64,000 bases of DNA from Phragmites australis (taxonomy: Eukaryota > Streptophyta > Magnoliopsida > Poales > Poaceae), in assembly GCF_958298935.1 (NCBI RefSeq), contig NC_084940.1:6664001-6728000 (forward strand), read 5' to 3'. The notes under the pieces are model-generated. The model did not search any database. It had not been told where the DNA came from and worked only from the letters and a program-made list of their open reading frames with translations. The position numbers were made by a program, and so were the translations under genes. Below, one piece after another: positions 21,724-32,255 of the stretch (its first letter is position 1; each line of letters opens with the position of its first letter).

Positions 21724-23120
21724 ATGGAACGATTTTTGAAAAGAAAAACATCATCAACAACATGCAATGATGAAGGGGAATTCATGTAGAGATGGAGATG
21801 GTGCATCAAAAGTCAACGCTACTGCTCGTGCTCGACCTTCTCAGTCCCGGATTCTGTTACCAAAAGAGGTAAATCTAGATAAACTTCCCTATGATCCAGC
21901 TGATAGGAAGAGAATAATACAATACCCAGGCATGAAGCTACAAGATGAAATAAGACAAAGGTATTTAATTAGAGGTCCATACAGACCACAACATGATTTT
22001 AAGTATCCACAAAGGCAAATAACAGGCAAGTTAAGGCAGTTCAATCCTGAATGGTTAAAACAATATGATTGGTTGGAATATAGTGACAAGGTGGATATAG
22101 CTTTTTGTTTATTCTGCTACTTATTTAGAGATTGTATTGAGGGGCAGGGAGGAAACGATGCATTTGTAACAGAAGGCTTTTCTGGGTGGAACAAGAAGGA
22201 TAGACTAGATTATCATGCAGGTGGGTGTACTAGTTTTCATAATACGACAGTGAAAAGATGCAATAATTTGTTGAGACCAGAACAATCAACTGTTGCCGCT
22301 CTCTACAAGTAAACTGATATCGCCAAAGAGAAGCATCTTACTCGATTGAGTATTTCAATAAATGTTGCCAGATATTTGCTACATCAAGGATTAGCTTTCC
22401 GTGGCCATGATGAGACAGAAGAGTCTAATAACAGCGGGAATTTTCTTGAGTTGGTAAAGCTTTTGGCAGCGGAAAACAAAAGAATAAAGAAGGTAGTGCT
22501 AAGAAATGCTCCTGGAAATCGACAAATGGTGGCTCCATCCATTCAAAAGGACATTGCTAAGTGTTTTTCACAAGTAACAATGATCTCATTTATTATTCAT
22601 ATTTTACAAAAATAATTAAAACTAATCTTTATTGTTTTCTATTAATTGTACATGTCATAGTGAATTCTATCATTGACGAAATTGGTGGTGATGTCTTCTG
22701 TTTGTTAGTTGATGAGTCCACTGATATTTTCGATAAAAAACAAATGGTTGTGGTTTTAAGGTACGTCGACAAGTGTGGAATACTAAAAGAAAGACTTATT
22801 GGCATTGTTCATGTGAAAGAAACTTTTGCTTCATGTCTCAAATTTGGAATTGATTATTTATTTACTAAATATGGCTTGAGCTTGAAACAAATAAGAGGCC
22901 AAGGGTATGATGGAGCATGCAACATGAGAGGTGAGTTCAATGGATTGAGAGCTTTAATCATGAGAGAAAATAACTCAGCATATTATATCCATTGTTTTGC
23001 TCTTCAACTTCAACTAGTCATAGTTGCAGTAGCTAAAAAGAATGATGATATTAGTGACTTCTTTGACACGATATCACTTCTTCTTAATGTTGTTGGAGCA
23101 TCTTGCAAATGGAAAGATAT
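21724..23120 (+). pseudogene. hAT transposase pseudogene (TTF-finger / ZMYM1-like), 3' truncated
   Basis: Starts MERFLKRKTSSTTC at 21724, hits an in-frame TAG and continues after a frame change. It then has RILLPKEVNLDKLPYDPADR and a TTF-type zinc-finger region (FCLFCYLF...FVTEGFSGWNK...CTSFHN). An in-frame TAA at 22310-22312 sits where Gln (CAA) is expected. Next comes AKEKHLTRLSISINVARYLL. An intron at about 22576-22660 leads into the DUF4371/RNase H-like core (FCLLVDESTDIFDKKQ, GQGYDGACNMRG, IHCFALQLQL). This is the zinc finger MYM-type 1-like branch of hAT transposases. The gene stops near 23120, losing the C-terminal catalytic Glu region and dimerisation domain, next to the LTR element beginning at 23143. 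Confidence 0.8.
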
Positions 23121-23140
23121 GATGATATTAGTGACTTCTT
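23119..23140 (+). repeat. 22-bp duplicate of 23042-23063 at the LTR junction
   Basis: The 22 bases 23119-23140 repeat exactly those at 23042-23063, 77 bp upstream, and abut the start of the Tat element 5' LTR. They interrupt the hAT reading where normal coding should continue. This looks like filler copied during break repair. Confidence 0.8.
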
Positions 23141-23142
23141 AA

Positions 23143-24555
23143 TGTCACCTCCGCAAGGTAAAAGAGACTAAGTCCCGAGAGAGGGCGCTCCGGGCCACAG
23201 TCAGTGGTCCCCGAGTACCCGGGTTCCCCGACGATCTGCGAAGACTAAGTGACGGGAAGAAAGTGCTCGGGGAGGTAAACGGTGACCCCCGAGCACCCAA
23301 GTCCCCCGACGACCAGAAGAACCAAGTACCGGGAGGGGTGTGCCCGGGGCTGCGAGCAGTAGCCCCCCGGGCACCTGAGTACCCCGAGGGCCCACTGAAG
23401 GAAGTTCCGGGAGAGAGTGCTCGGGGCTGCGAGCCACGGTCCCCAAGCACTCGGTTCCCCGAGGATCCGTACAAGCATGCCCGGGAGAGAGTGCTCGGGG
23501 GCCCCCGAGCACTCGGTTCCTCGAGGACCAAGGAAGGGCGTTCTTGGGAGAGAGTGCTCGGGGAGGTGAACAGTGACCCCCGAGCACTCGGTCCCCCGAT
23601 GACCCAGGAAGTCCCTCCGTCAGTGGCCCCCACAGGGGTCCAGCGATGAGGTGTCAGCTGGTGAAAGGTCCGAGGCCACATTTAAGAGCGTGCGTGGCCT
23701 GTCACCTCCAACTGCTCCCGCCACGATCGGTGTCAATTCCTGCCATATTCTGGCAGAAAGGCATGGGGACTTTAAATGCACGGGTCCCATCCCGTGCCAT
23801 CCGGCGCGCCTCGGGATAACGTCGAGAGGCCCGAGGCATTCCGTCTGCCGTGCTGATGTGGCAGGCGAACAAGACAGGGCGGGCACGCTGGGTCGCTCTG
23901 TGGCTGCCCGGTCGGCCCCCTCCACGGTGCCCGTTGCCAGCGCCATCATGACGACTGATGACCGGGCGCGGGGCGCGTTTTCAACCCCCGTCACTTCGCA
24001 CAGAGGCTATGATGACTCCCTTTCCATTTATGGTGCCTTGGAACTCGTGCCCTCCCATTCGGGGCACGCTACCGCCGGCGGGTATTTAAAGCGGCCGGCG
24101 GCACGGACAAAGACAATCTCGGAAGCGAAAAAAGTCTTACAAGCCCTCAAGCTGAAAAAGCTCGGCAAGCTCTGCACAGTTGAAGAAGTTAAGGAAGTAG
24201 AGAAGATCGAGAAGTCCAAGAGCACCCAAAGCCAAATGATACACACAGACCGAAGAACAAGGAGCCCCAGGCTCTAGGATAGACAGACATTCTTGTAACT
24301 AGTACATTCATGACAGACATTCTCAGGATATTTATAGCATTCACACAGGAGTAGGGTGTTACGCCTCCGTGCGGCCCGAACCTATCTAAACCCCCAGTGC
24401 ATTTACTTCGTTCCGCATTAGATCATTCCACCCCGCCAGCCATCGCATTCATATCCATTTATTTCTCCAGCAAACTTATTCAGAATCATCCCCCCAGCCG
24501 AATCTCTAAAAAGAGGTCCCTCAGGATCCCTGCGACAGGAGTTAACCCTCCGACA
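23143..24555 (+). repeat. 5' LTR of Tat element
   Basis: Begins TGTCACCTCCGCAAGG and ends ...CTCCGACA. The first 500 bp are made of degenerate repeats of the GAGAGAGTGCTCGGGG / CCCCGAGCACTCGG type. A TATA-like TATTTAAA lies at 24083-24090. Downstream, 24556 onward, GCTGGCGCGCCAGGTAGGG is the likely primer-binding region. Open frames inside the LTR are not coding. Confidence 0.88.
24083..24090 (+). promoter_or_regulatory. TATA-box candidate in 5' LTR
   Basis: TATTTAAA follows a G+C-rich stretch 940 bp into the LTR. The same motif is conserved in the 3' LTR at 36885-36892. Position and conservation make it the likely core promoter of the retroelement transcript. Confidence 0.5.
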
Positions 24556-24599
24556 GCTGGCGCGCCAGGTAGGGAGGAAGCATCCCTAAATTTATTTGT

Positions 24600-26300
24600 T
24601 TGTTTTCTCCTGCAGAAAAAATGGCCGGCGGTCATTGTCTCCAGCTCCAGTGAGGAAATGGAGCCCCTCGCTCAGGAGGCCCCAGTCGCTGCTGCTTCCC
24701 AGCAGTAGCCACGATCTGCACGCACGGCGTTCCCCTCTCAGGGGGACCATGGCGCTGGGCCTAGCAGGGCCGCCGCCGCCATCGCCGGTGCACCATCCAA
24801 CTCCCAGCAGGTGGCCGAAACTCCTGCCGCCAGGTCCGCGTCTGGACAGCGCCGGGCGCCGCTGCGGCGTAGGCTTGCCTTCGGCGAGGCCAGTCCTGGG
24901 AGCGCGCTGCTTGCGGCGCAAGCTCTCCTCAGGCACCCGCCAGTCCAGGCGGCCGGGGAAACCCCGGAAGGCCGCTGGCTCCAGGAAGTAGCCGCCTTAG
25001 TCGGCACGGCCCACCGCCAGGTGCTAGCCGAAAGTTCCCGCTCTACCTCACACCGCGGCGCAGCTAAGACCGGCCTATCATCAGGTGGCGGTTGCACTGG
25101 CCGGGGGGCCTCCAAGCGGAGCGCTGCCCCCCTGGCCACTACCGGAGCCCAGGACCTCCGCTTGCACCTCAACGAGCGGAGGGGCATCGAAGACGCGCGT
25201 GTCACCTCGAGCGCCAGCGGGAGACCCGGCATGAGGCTGAAGCCAAGGACTAGGCCTCCTCCTTGCCGGCCCATGATCGTCGGGGCTCCCCGGCGTTCGC
25301 CGCACAAGGGCGCTGCCCTCGCCGCAGGGTACGGCACTGGTTGCCGAGCCTTCACCAGCGAGCTCCGCCGGGTCAAGTGGCCCACCAAGTTCCGCCCAGA
25401 ACTGTCGGAGAAGTACGACAGGTCCATCGACCCCGTCGAGTTCCTCCAGATATACACCACCGCTGTCTAAGCGGCTGAAGGCAGTGAGAAGGTGATGGCC
25501 AACTACTTTCATGTCGCCTTGAGGGGCTCTGCCCGTTCTTGGCTTATGAACTTACCCCCAGGATCTATCAGCTCCTGGGATGATCTTTGCCATCAGTTTG
25601 TGGCTAACTTTCAGGGCACATTTACGCACCCCGGCCTGGAGTGCGACCTCCACGCCGTCAAGCAGCAGGAGGGGGAGACGCTGCGGCGTTTCATACAGCG
25701 CTCAGCCAGGTCCGCAACACCATCCTGCGGATAACCCCCCACGCTATCATTGTCGCATTCCGGCAGGGTGTCCACGACGAGCGGATGCTCAAGAAGCTAG
25801 GCAAACACGAGGTCAAAACCACATGGAGCTTTTCGCGCTGGCCGACAAGTGCGTCAAGGCGGCGGAAGCTCGGGCATGGCATGTTCCGCGCCCTGAGCAA
25901 CCCGTCGCCGATCAGCCAGGTCCTTCCCGCTCCGACAGGCGGGAAAAGAAAAAGAGAAGGAGGTGCGAGATTGTCCCCATCGAGCCAGCCCAGGGCCCCG
26001 CCCGTGGGTCGGCCCAGGAACCAGACCGCCGGCAAGCACGCCGGGAGGCCTCCGACAGACGGCCTGCGCCCGCGAGGGCTCCCGCCCGAGCCCCTCCTAG
26101 GGCTCCGACTCCCGGAAGGGCTCCCGCTTCGGCAAGGGCCCCCGCTCCCGCGGGGCCCGAGCCAGGGAAGTGGTGCTCGATCCACCAGACAAGGTGGCAT
26201 GACCTCACGGAGTGCCGCACGGTCAAGGGCCTCATCGAGCAGCGCCAGAGGGACCGCGAGGAGCCCTGCAGGGGCGGCGATGACGGAGCCGCCCCCAACA
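24600..26300 (+). pseudogene. Tat element gag, decayed
   Basis: The retrotransposon Gag core (PF03732-like) is recognisable across three frames. First comes RRVKWPTKFRPELSEKYD...VEFLQIYTTAV, then a TAA at about 25468. Next is VMANYFHVALRGSARSWLMN and WDDLCHQFVANFQGTF...FIQR, a frame change near 25700, and ITPHAIIVAFRQGVHDERM. A third frame has LFALADKCVKAAEARAWH and, further on, WCSIHQTRWHDLTECR. The linker is rich in Pro, Ala and Arg. Gag forms the particle that packages the element RNA. At least one stop and two frame changes inactivate it. Confidence 0.8.
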
Positions 26301-27010
26301 ACCTAGAGCTCGGCTTCCAGGAACCCAAGCACACCGTCGCCTTCATCGACGGAGGCGCGTACACGCCCTCCTCCCGCCGCAGTGTCAAGACCATGAGGCG
26401 CGAGGTGTGCTTGGCGACCCCAAGCGAAGAGGCCGTAAGGCCCCTGAAGTGGTCGGACGCTCCGATCACGTTCAGCTTGGCCAACCACCCCGCCAGTACT
26501 GCAGGCGTTGGGCGACTACCCCTGATAGTGTCCCCCACCATCTGCAATGTGAAGGTCAGTAGAGTGCTGATCCACGGGGGCGCAGGCCTTAACCTCCTCT
26601 CCAATGAGGCTTTCGAGAAGCTGCAAGTGCCCTCCAGGTGCCTAAAGCCGTCACTCCCCTTTTACGGGGTGACACCCGGGCACTCCCTGCCCCTCGGGCA
26701 GGTCGAGTTGCCCGTGACATTCGGGAGCCGGGATAACTTCAGGACTGAGAACGTCATCTTCGACGTCGTGGAGCTCCCCCTCCCCTACAACGCCATCCTC
26801 GGGCGCCCGACGCTCGCTCGATTCATGGTGGCCACGCATTACGCGTACCTCACGGTTAAGATGCCGGGCCCGGCAGGCCCCATCTCCGTGTCTGCCGAGA
26901 CCAGCAGCGTCGTCTCCTGCGCCAAGCAGTTATACTCGGCCTTGGTCTCAGCTCGGGCCGAGGTCGAAGGTCGTCCAGGGGGCCTGGGACCCTCTTCATC
27001 CAAACCCTGA
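26300..27010 (+). pseudogene. Tat element aspartic protease region with altered active site
   Basis: Part of the open frame ending at 27010. It contains the retropepsin-like fold: VAFIDGGAYTPSSRRS, then PLIVSPTICNVKVSRVLI and GGAGLNLLS, and further on LPYNAILGRPTLARF, the usual ILGR-like flap-side motif. At the position expected for the catalytic Asp (D-G-G-A-G) the codon is CAC (26573-26575), giving H-G-G-A-G. A single G-to-C change from GAC explains it. Without the Asp the protease would be inactive. Confidence 0.75.
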
Positions 27011-27140
27011 CTCACTGCCGATGCCTCTGTTCCAACAAAGGAGGTTGTGGTGGGCGAAGACGCCTCCCAGGTCGTCCGAATCGGCGGTGACCTGGGCGGC
27101 AAATAGGGAAGCGCAGTCGTCACCTTCCTCTGGGCTAACA

Positions 27141-28130
27141 TTGACGTGTTTCCATGGCAGCCGTCCGATATGCCCGAGATCCCTAGGGAGGTGATCGAGC
27201 ACCACCTGGTTGTGAGCCCGGATGCACGCCCGGTGAAGCAGAAAGTCTAGCGGCAGGTGCCCGAGCGCTAGGAGTTCATCCGGGAGCAAGTCAGTAAACT
27301 CCTTGACATCGGATTCATCCGATAAGTCCTCCACCCCGAGTGGCTGGCGAACTCAGTCATTGTCCCGAAGGCCAACGGCAAGCTCCACATGTGTGTGGAC
27401 TACACCGATCTAAACAAGGCTTGCCAAAAAGATCATTTTCCTTTACCCCGCATAGATCAGATTGTAGATGCAACCGCGGGATGTGATCTTTTGTGTTTTT
27501 TAGATGCAAACTCTGGTTATCACTAGATTCACATGGCCATAGAGGATGAAGAAAAAACTTCTTTTACCACTCCGGTGGGGACTTATTGCTATATATCGAT
27601 GCCTTTTGGTTTGCGCAACGCTGGGTCTTCTTTCCAGCGCGCTATCTGCATCACCCTTGACTCGCAGGTTGGCCGCAACGTCGAGGCCTACATCGACGAT
27701 CTCGTGGTCAAGTCCCGAGACCGCGCCACCCTGCTCGCCGAGACTTTCAACAGTCTCCGCACTACCCGCTTGAAGCTCAACCCTGAGAAGTGCGTCTTCG
27801 GGGTGCCTGCGGGCAAGCTCCTTGGTTTTTTGGTCTCCAACTGAGGGATCGAGGCCAACCCAGAGAAGATCCGAGCCATCGAGCAGATGCGACCCCCGGC
27901 TCGACTCAAGGAGGTTCAGCGTCTCGCCGGCTGCATGGTGGCCCACGGGCGCTTCATCTCCAAACTTGAGGAGCGAGGACCCCCCCCCCTCTTCAAGCTT
28001 CTGAAGAAGACTAGTGGTTTCGACTGGACGCCGAAAGCCAAGCAGGCCTTCCGCGATCTGAAGAAGTACCTCACCTCGCCACTCGTACTGGTGGCCCCCT
28101 CCGAGGGCGAGCCACTACTGCTCTACGTAT
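27141..28130 (+). pseudogene. Tat element reverse transcriptase, five stops
   Basis: Encodes the RT that copies the element RNA. The recognisable order is EWLANSVIVPKANGKLHMCV, DYTDLNKACQKDHFPLPRID, LDANSGYH, TPVGTYCYISMPFGLRNAGS and VEAYIDDLVVKS (YIDD catalytic box, 27689-27700), then LNPEKCVFGVPAGKLLGF. In-frame stops interrupt it near 27248, 27269, 27323, 27524 and 27842. Four of these can be read as single-base changes from CAG, CGA or CGG-type codons. The catalytic Asp pair is kept. Confidence 0.85.
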
Positions 28131-29845
28131 CGGCCACTCCTCAGGTCGTGAGCATGGTACTGGTGGTGGAGCGCGTTGAGTGCTCGGGGCAAGATGCTGG
28201 GTCCCAGCTCCCGGCCGCCCCCGAGCACTCCCAAGTACTCTCGGCTCCTCCCGACCAGGGAGTCGAGCCCGAGCACTTGGCTCCTCCCGACCAGGGAGTC
28301 GAGCCCGAGCACCTGGCCAGCCCCGACCACATCGCCGAGCTCGGGGGCTGTGACAGGCCCTCGGGTGAAGCCGTAGTCCGGGCCCGCCGTGTACAGCGAC
28401 CGGTGTACTTCATCAGTGAAGTCCTCCAGGATGCTAAGACAAGATACCCCCAAGCCCAGAAGCTGCTCTACGCCGTGCTTGTTGCTTCCCGGAACCTGCG
28501 CCACTACTTTCAGGCGCACAAGGTCTCGGTGGTTACCACATACCCACTGGGGCCCATCCTCCGGAACCGGGAAGGCACCGGGCGCGTCGTCAAGTGGGTG
28601 GTGGAGCTGGTGAAGTTCGAATTGCACTTTGTCAGCCGCCAGGCGATCAAAAGCCAGGCGCTCTCTGACTTCGTGGCAGAGTGGACGCCCGTCCCCGATG
28701 TCGACCAAGAAAAGATTTCCGCATATCCCGGGCACGATGCGCCCGAGTACTGGATTATGCACTTCGACGGTTCCCTCACGCTGAAAGGCGTGGGGGCCGG
28801 AGTGGTTCTCACCTCCCCAACGGGTGAAGAACTCCGGTACGTCGTGCAGCTGCAGTTCCAAGCAACCAACAACATGGCGGAATATGAGGGCCTCATCACT
28901 GGCCTCCGAGCCGCGGTGGGCCTCGGCATTCGTCGCCTCCTGGTCAAGGGAGACTCCCAGCTGGTGGTGAACCAGGTGTCGAAAGAATACCAGTGCACGG
29001 ATCCTCAAATGGCGGCGTACGTGGCATCAGTCAGGAAGCTGGAGAGGCACTTCGACGGCCTGGAGCTGCGGTACATCTCTCACCGCGATAACGCTCTGGC
29101 CGATGACCTTTCTCGCCTGGCCTCCTCCCGTGCGCGCGTCCCTACCAGAGTCTTTGAAGAAAGACTCACACGACCTTCCGTCCTGCCTGCTGGACAGGAC
29201 GAAGGGGAAACCTCGAGCCCAATTCAGGGGGCCCCGGCGGCGCCCTCAGTGGGAAGCCCCGGCAGGGTGCCGCCGTCCGGTGAGTGCGCTGCGCTTGCTG
29301 GCTGTTCTCAAGATACCTCGTGGATGGACGAGATCCGAGGGTACTTGAAAGAAAAGTTCCTCTCCGGGGATGATGCCTCTGCTGAAAGAGTTGCTCGGCA
29401 GTCCAAACGCTATGCCATATTAGATGGGGATCTCTACCGGCGTGGCGCAGGCGGCATCCTCCTGAAATGCATCACCCGGGAAGAAGGCGGCGAGCTTCTC
29501 GCTGAGGTCCACGAGGGCGAGTGCGATGGCCATGCATCGTTCCACACATTGGTCGGGAAGGCCTTCCGGCAAGGTTTCTACTGGCCTACAGCCCTCCAGG
29601 ATGCTTCCGAGCTGGTTCGGTGCCGCAGGGCGTTCCAGTTCCATGCAAAGCAGATTCACCAGCCAGCTCAAGCTCTCCAAACCACCCCCCTGTCATGGCC
29701 CTTCGCGGTCTGGGGGCTGGACATTCTAGGTCCATTCCCCCGAGCAATCGGGGGCTATGAGTACCTCTATATCGCCATCGATAAGTTCACCAAGTGGCCG
29801 GAGGCGGTTCCAGTCATCAAGGTGACCAAGAAAACGGCGCTCTAG
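28131..29845 (+). pseudogene. Tat element RNase H and N-terminal integrase
   Basis: This segment lies in one long frame (27887-29845). RNase [21 protein letters not shown] (first Asp), [15 protein letters not shown] (Glu), [12 protein letters not shown] (Asp) and a closing [11 protein letters not shown]. Integrase begins with a zinc domain ([19 protein letters not shown]...) in which the expected C-x-x-C pair reads CRRAF, so only one Cys remains. The core begins GLDILGPFP and [14 protein letters not shown] spacer of about 65 residues with a 12-residue tandem repeat lies before the YFISEV block. The frame ends in a TAG at 29843-29845, where Gln or Lys is expected. Confidence 0.85.
28245..28316 (+). 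repeat. 36-bp in-frame tandem repeat in pol
   Basis: Two copies (28245-28280 and 28281-28316) encode a 12-residue [12 protein letters not shown] repeat, the second with minor change. The repeat is a multiple of three, so the frame is kept. It lies in the linker before the RNase H domain. Confidence 0.9.
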
Positions 29846-30555
29846 TTTATCCGCGGTATCACCAGTCGCTTCGGTGTCCCGAACCGGATCATCACCGATA
29901 ATGGCACTCAGTTCATCAGTGCCCTGTTCGGGGACTACTGCGAGGACCTCGGCATCAAGCTCTGCTTCGCCTCTGTTGCTCATCCTCGGAGCAATGGGCA
30001 GGTCGAGTGCACCAACGCGGAGATACTGAAGGGGCTCAAAACCCGGACCTACAACGTGCTCACAAAGCACAGGAAAGGGTGGATCGACGAGCTGTATGCC
30101 GTGCTTTGGGCCAATCGGACCACGCCAAGTCACGCTACCGGGGAGACTCCTTTCTTCCTTGTGTACGACGCTGAGGCGGTCCTCCCCTCCGAGCTCACTC
30201 TTCGCTCCCCTCGGGTGCATGCCTACTCTGAAGGCGAACAGGAACAGCGAAGGCGTGACGACGTCGACTACTTGGAAGAGCGTCGGCGGCGTGCCGCCGT
30301 CCGAGCAGCCTGCTACCAGCAAAGCCTGCGGCGCTATCATCAGCGCCACGTCCGGGCCCGGTCTCTTGAGGTGGGGGATCTAGTTCTCCGACGCGTCCAG
30401 TCGCGCGAAGGAAGGAATAAACTATCCCCTATGTGGGAAGGCCCCTTTACCGTGATCGGTGTCCCGCGAGAAGGCTCCTTTCGGCTGGCTGCGGAGGATG
30501 GGCAGCCGCTCCCCAATGCGTAGAACATCGAGCATCTGCGCAAATTCTTCCCGTA
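29846..30555 (+). pseudogene. Tat element integrase core and C-terminal domain
   Basis: Continues the integrase after the stop: FIRGITSRFGVPNRIITDNG (second catalytic Asp), SVAHPRSNGQVECTN (catalytic Glu), then the C-terminal domain ACYQQSLRRYHQRHVRARSL with VGDLVLRRVQ and WEGPFTVIGV. An in-frame TAG at 30522-30524 and a TAA at about 30553-30555 end it. Integrase inserts the DNA copy into the genome. The DDE triad itself is intact. Confidence 0.85.
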
Positions 30556-32250
30556 AATGGCATGTATGCGTGCTCAGGTCAACCAGGCCGGGGGCTCCCC
30601 CCCCCCCTCCGCCGCCGCCCAAGTTGACCGGGGGCTACCACTAACCGGGTAAGTCACCCAGTCTTGTAAAAATTGTCAATACAATATATATGTTATCAAT
30701 GTCCAGTTCTTCTGTCAAATTTTATTTTTTCTGGAAACTATATGTTTAATCTGTCTGGTGAGATGCTCGATTGTGCGAGAAAAAAATTTGCTCTCTCTTT
30801 TTCCCCGTTGATAAAAGAATCACGATCGGTATGTGCGCGGGCAGTTGCCGCTGACTTATGTCTGTCGTGGTAGGCTGTGGTGTTCGGTGTCGTGGCAGTC
30901 CCCCGGGCATCACCGAGTCCCTGGGGTTCTCGGGTAATCCTATCGCTCGAGCAAAGAGTAGTCCGGAGCCTAGGCCCCAGGGGCGGGATGTCGGTGCTCG
31001 GTCTGGTCTGTCATACCCGGGCGCCACCGAACCACAGGACCTCTGGGTTATGCCTCTGCCTGTATAGTCCGCCAGTCTGGGTATTCGAGAGGTCTCGGGT
31101 CGAAAACAAGAGCAGCCTATAATGAGTACCGCACTAACAGAGCGCACCAAGCAAAGAATCTTTCTATTTTTCTCGAATCACATATCAACAATCAAAAGCA
31201 AAAGCAGCTCGACCGCGAGGGCCTTAGTGCCCAGGTCGCTGCTCGGGCCTAAGGGTCCTCGGGTGGTCCTACTGCTCAGGCATGAGTGGTCGGGATCGCC
31301 TGGTCCCGGGCTCCCCATCGCGCTCCCCAGTGCTCGGGCGCTCCAGCCGAAGGAACCAAGTTCCCGGGCACCCCGAGCTCGGAGCGCATACCTCTCCTGG
31401 ATCGGTCGGCCGAAAAGCTGACAGCTGTCCGGTGAGTAGTTAAATTCATACGAATTTACATTCAGTAATATATTGTTCCCGAGTTATCCTCGGGGCCCTC
31501 GTATTCTAATCTATTCGGCGAGATGGTCTCCTCGCGCACAAAACCCTGCCACGTGTCCGCTTTTCCCAGAACGACAGAACAGACAGTAGAAAGGTGTACC
31601 GTACGAACGGCGATGTCTAACCGAAGTCCTTCATGGTGGTCGTGGTGTTCGGTCCGCTTAAAAAGCCCCGGGCACTACCGAGCCTCTAGGGTTCTCGGGT
31701 AATCTCACCGCTCGAGCAAAGAGCGGTCGGGAGCCTAGACCCTGGGGGCGGGCTGTCGGTGCTCGGTCCGGTCCATCCTAGCCCGGGCACCACCAAACCG
31801 TGCAGACTCTTGGTCGCATTTCCGCCCACACGTGTCTCCAGTCTACCTGTTTGAGTGGTCGCAAAATGGGAAAGTGTTCACTGGTCGTGGCGTGCTCCGT
31901 GCTGGATCGACCTATCTCCCGAGCAAGGAAGTTCGTGCCTTTGTCATTTGACTTAGCAGGCTGCGGACTCGCGAGGGCTCGGGGGCTGAACGCGCAAAGA
32001 AGGCCTCACTACTGGGCGATGAGTGGTCGGGGCAACTTCATTCTCGGGGAGGGAAAGGTCGGGCTCGCTCTGACTGAGTACTCCTCGGGACATCAAGTGA
32101 AAAGAACAGAGACTTCATCAAGCATTTGGAAGAACACTGGAGTTGCGACCCCAAAGAAAGGCTTCCATTATATTCACAAGAAAGGACATCTATTCTGAGG
32201 GATCACTCCCATATTTACATCAGGTCAAAGAAAAAGAAAATTACAAAAGC
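30556..32250. other. Spacer between pol and antisense ORF, with 163-bp dispersed duplication
   Basis: No gene. Two copies of a ~163-bp block, 30877-31040 and 31642-31803, share GTGGTGTTCGG, GGTTCTCGGGTAAT and CGCTCGAGCAAAGAG. Similar CTCGG/CCCGGG-rich words recur through the spacer and the LTRs. Confidence 0.7.
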
Positions 32251-32255
32251 CTAAT

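Noticed and set aside
23145..24277. Open frames within the 5' LTR as genes
   Set aside because: They repeat in the 3' LTR, lie on both strands and follow the CTCGGGG repeat modules.
25081..26604. Minus-strand long frames across the Tat gag region
   Set aside because: No domains; they mirror the G+C-rich gag-pol coding strand.
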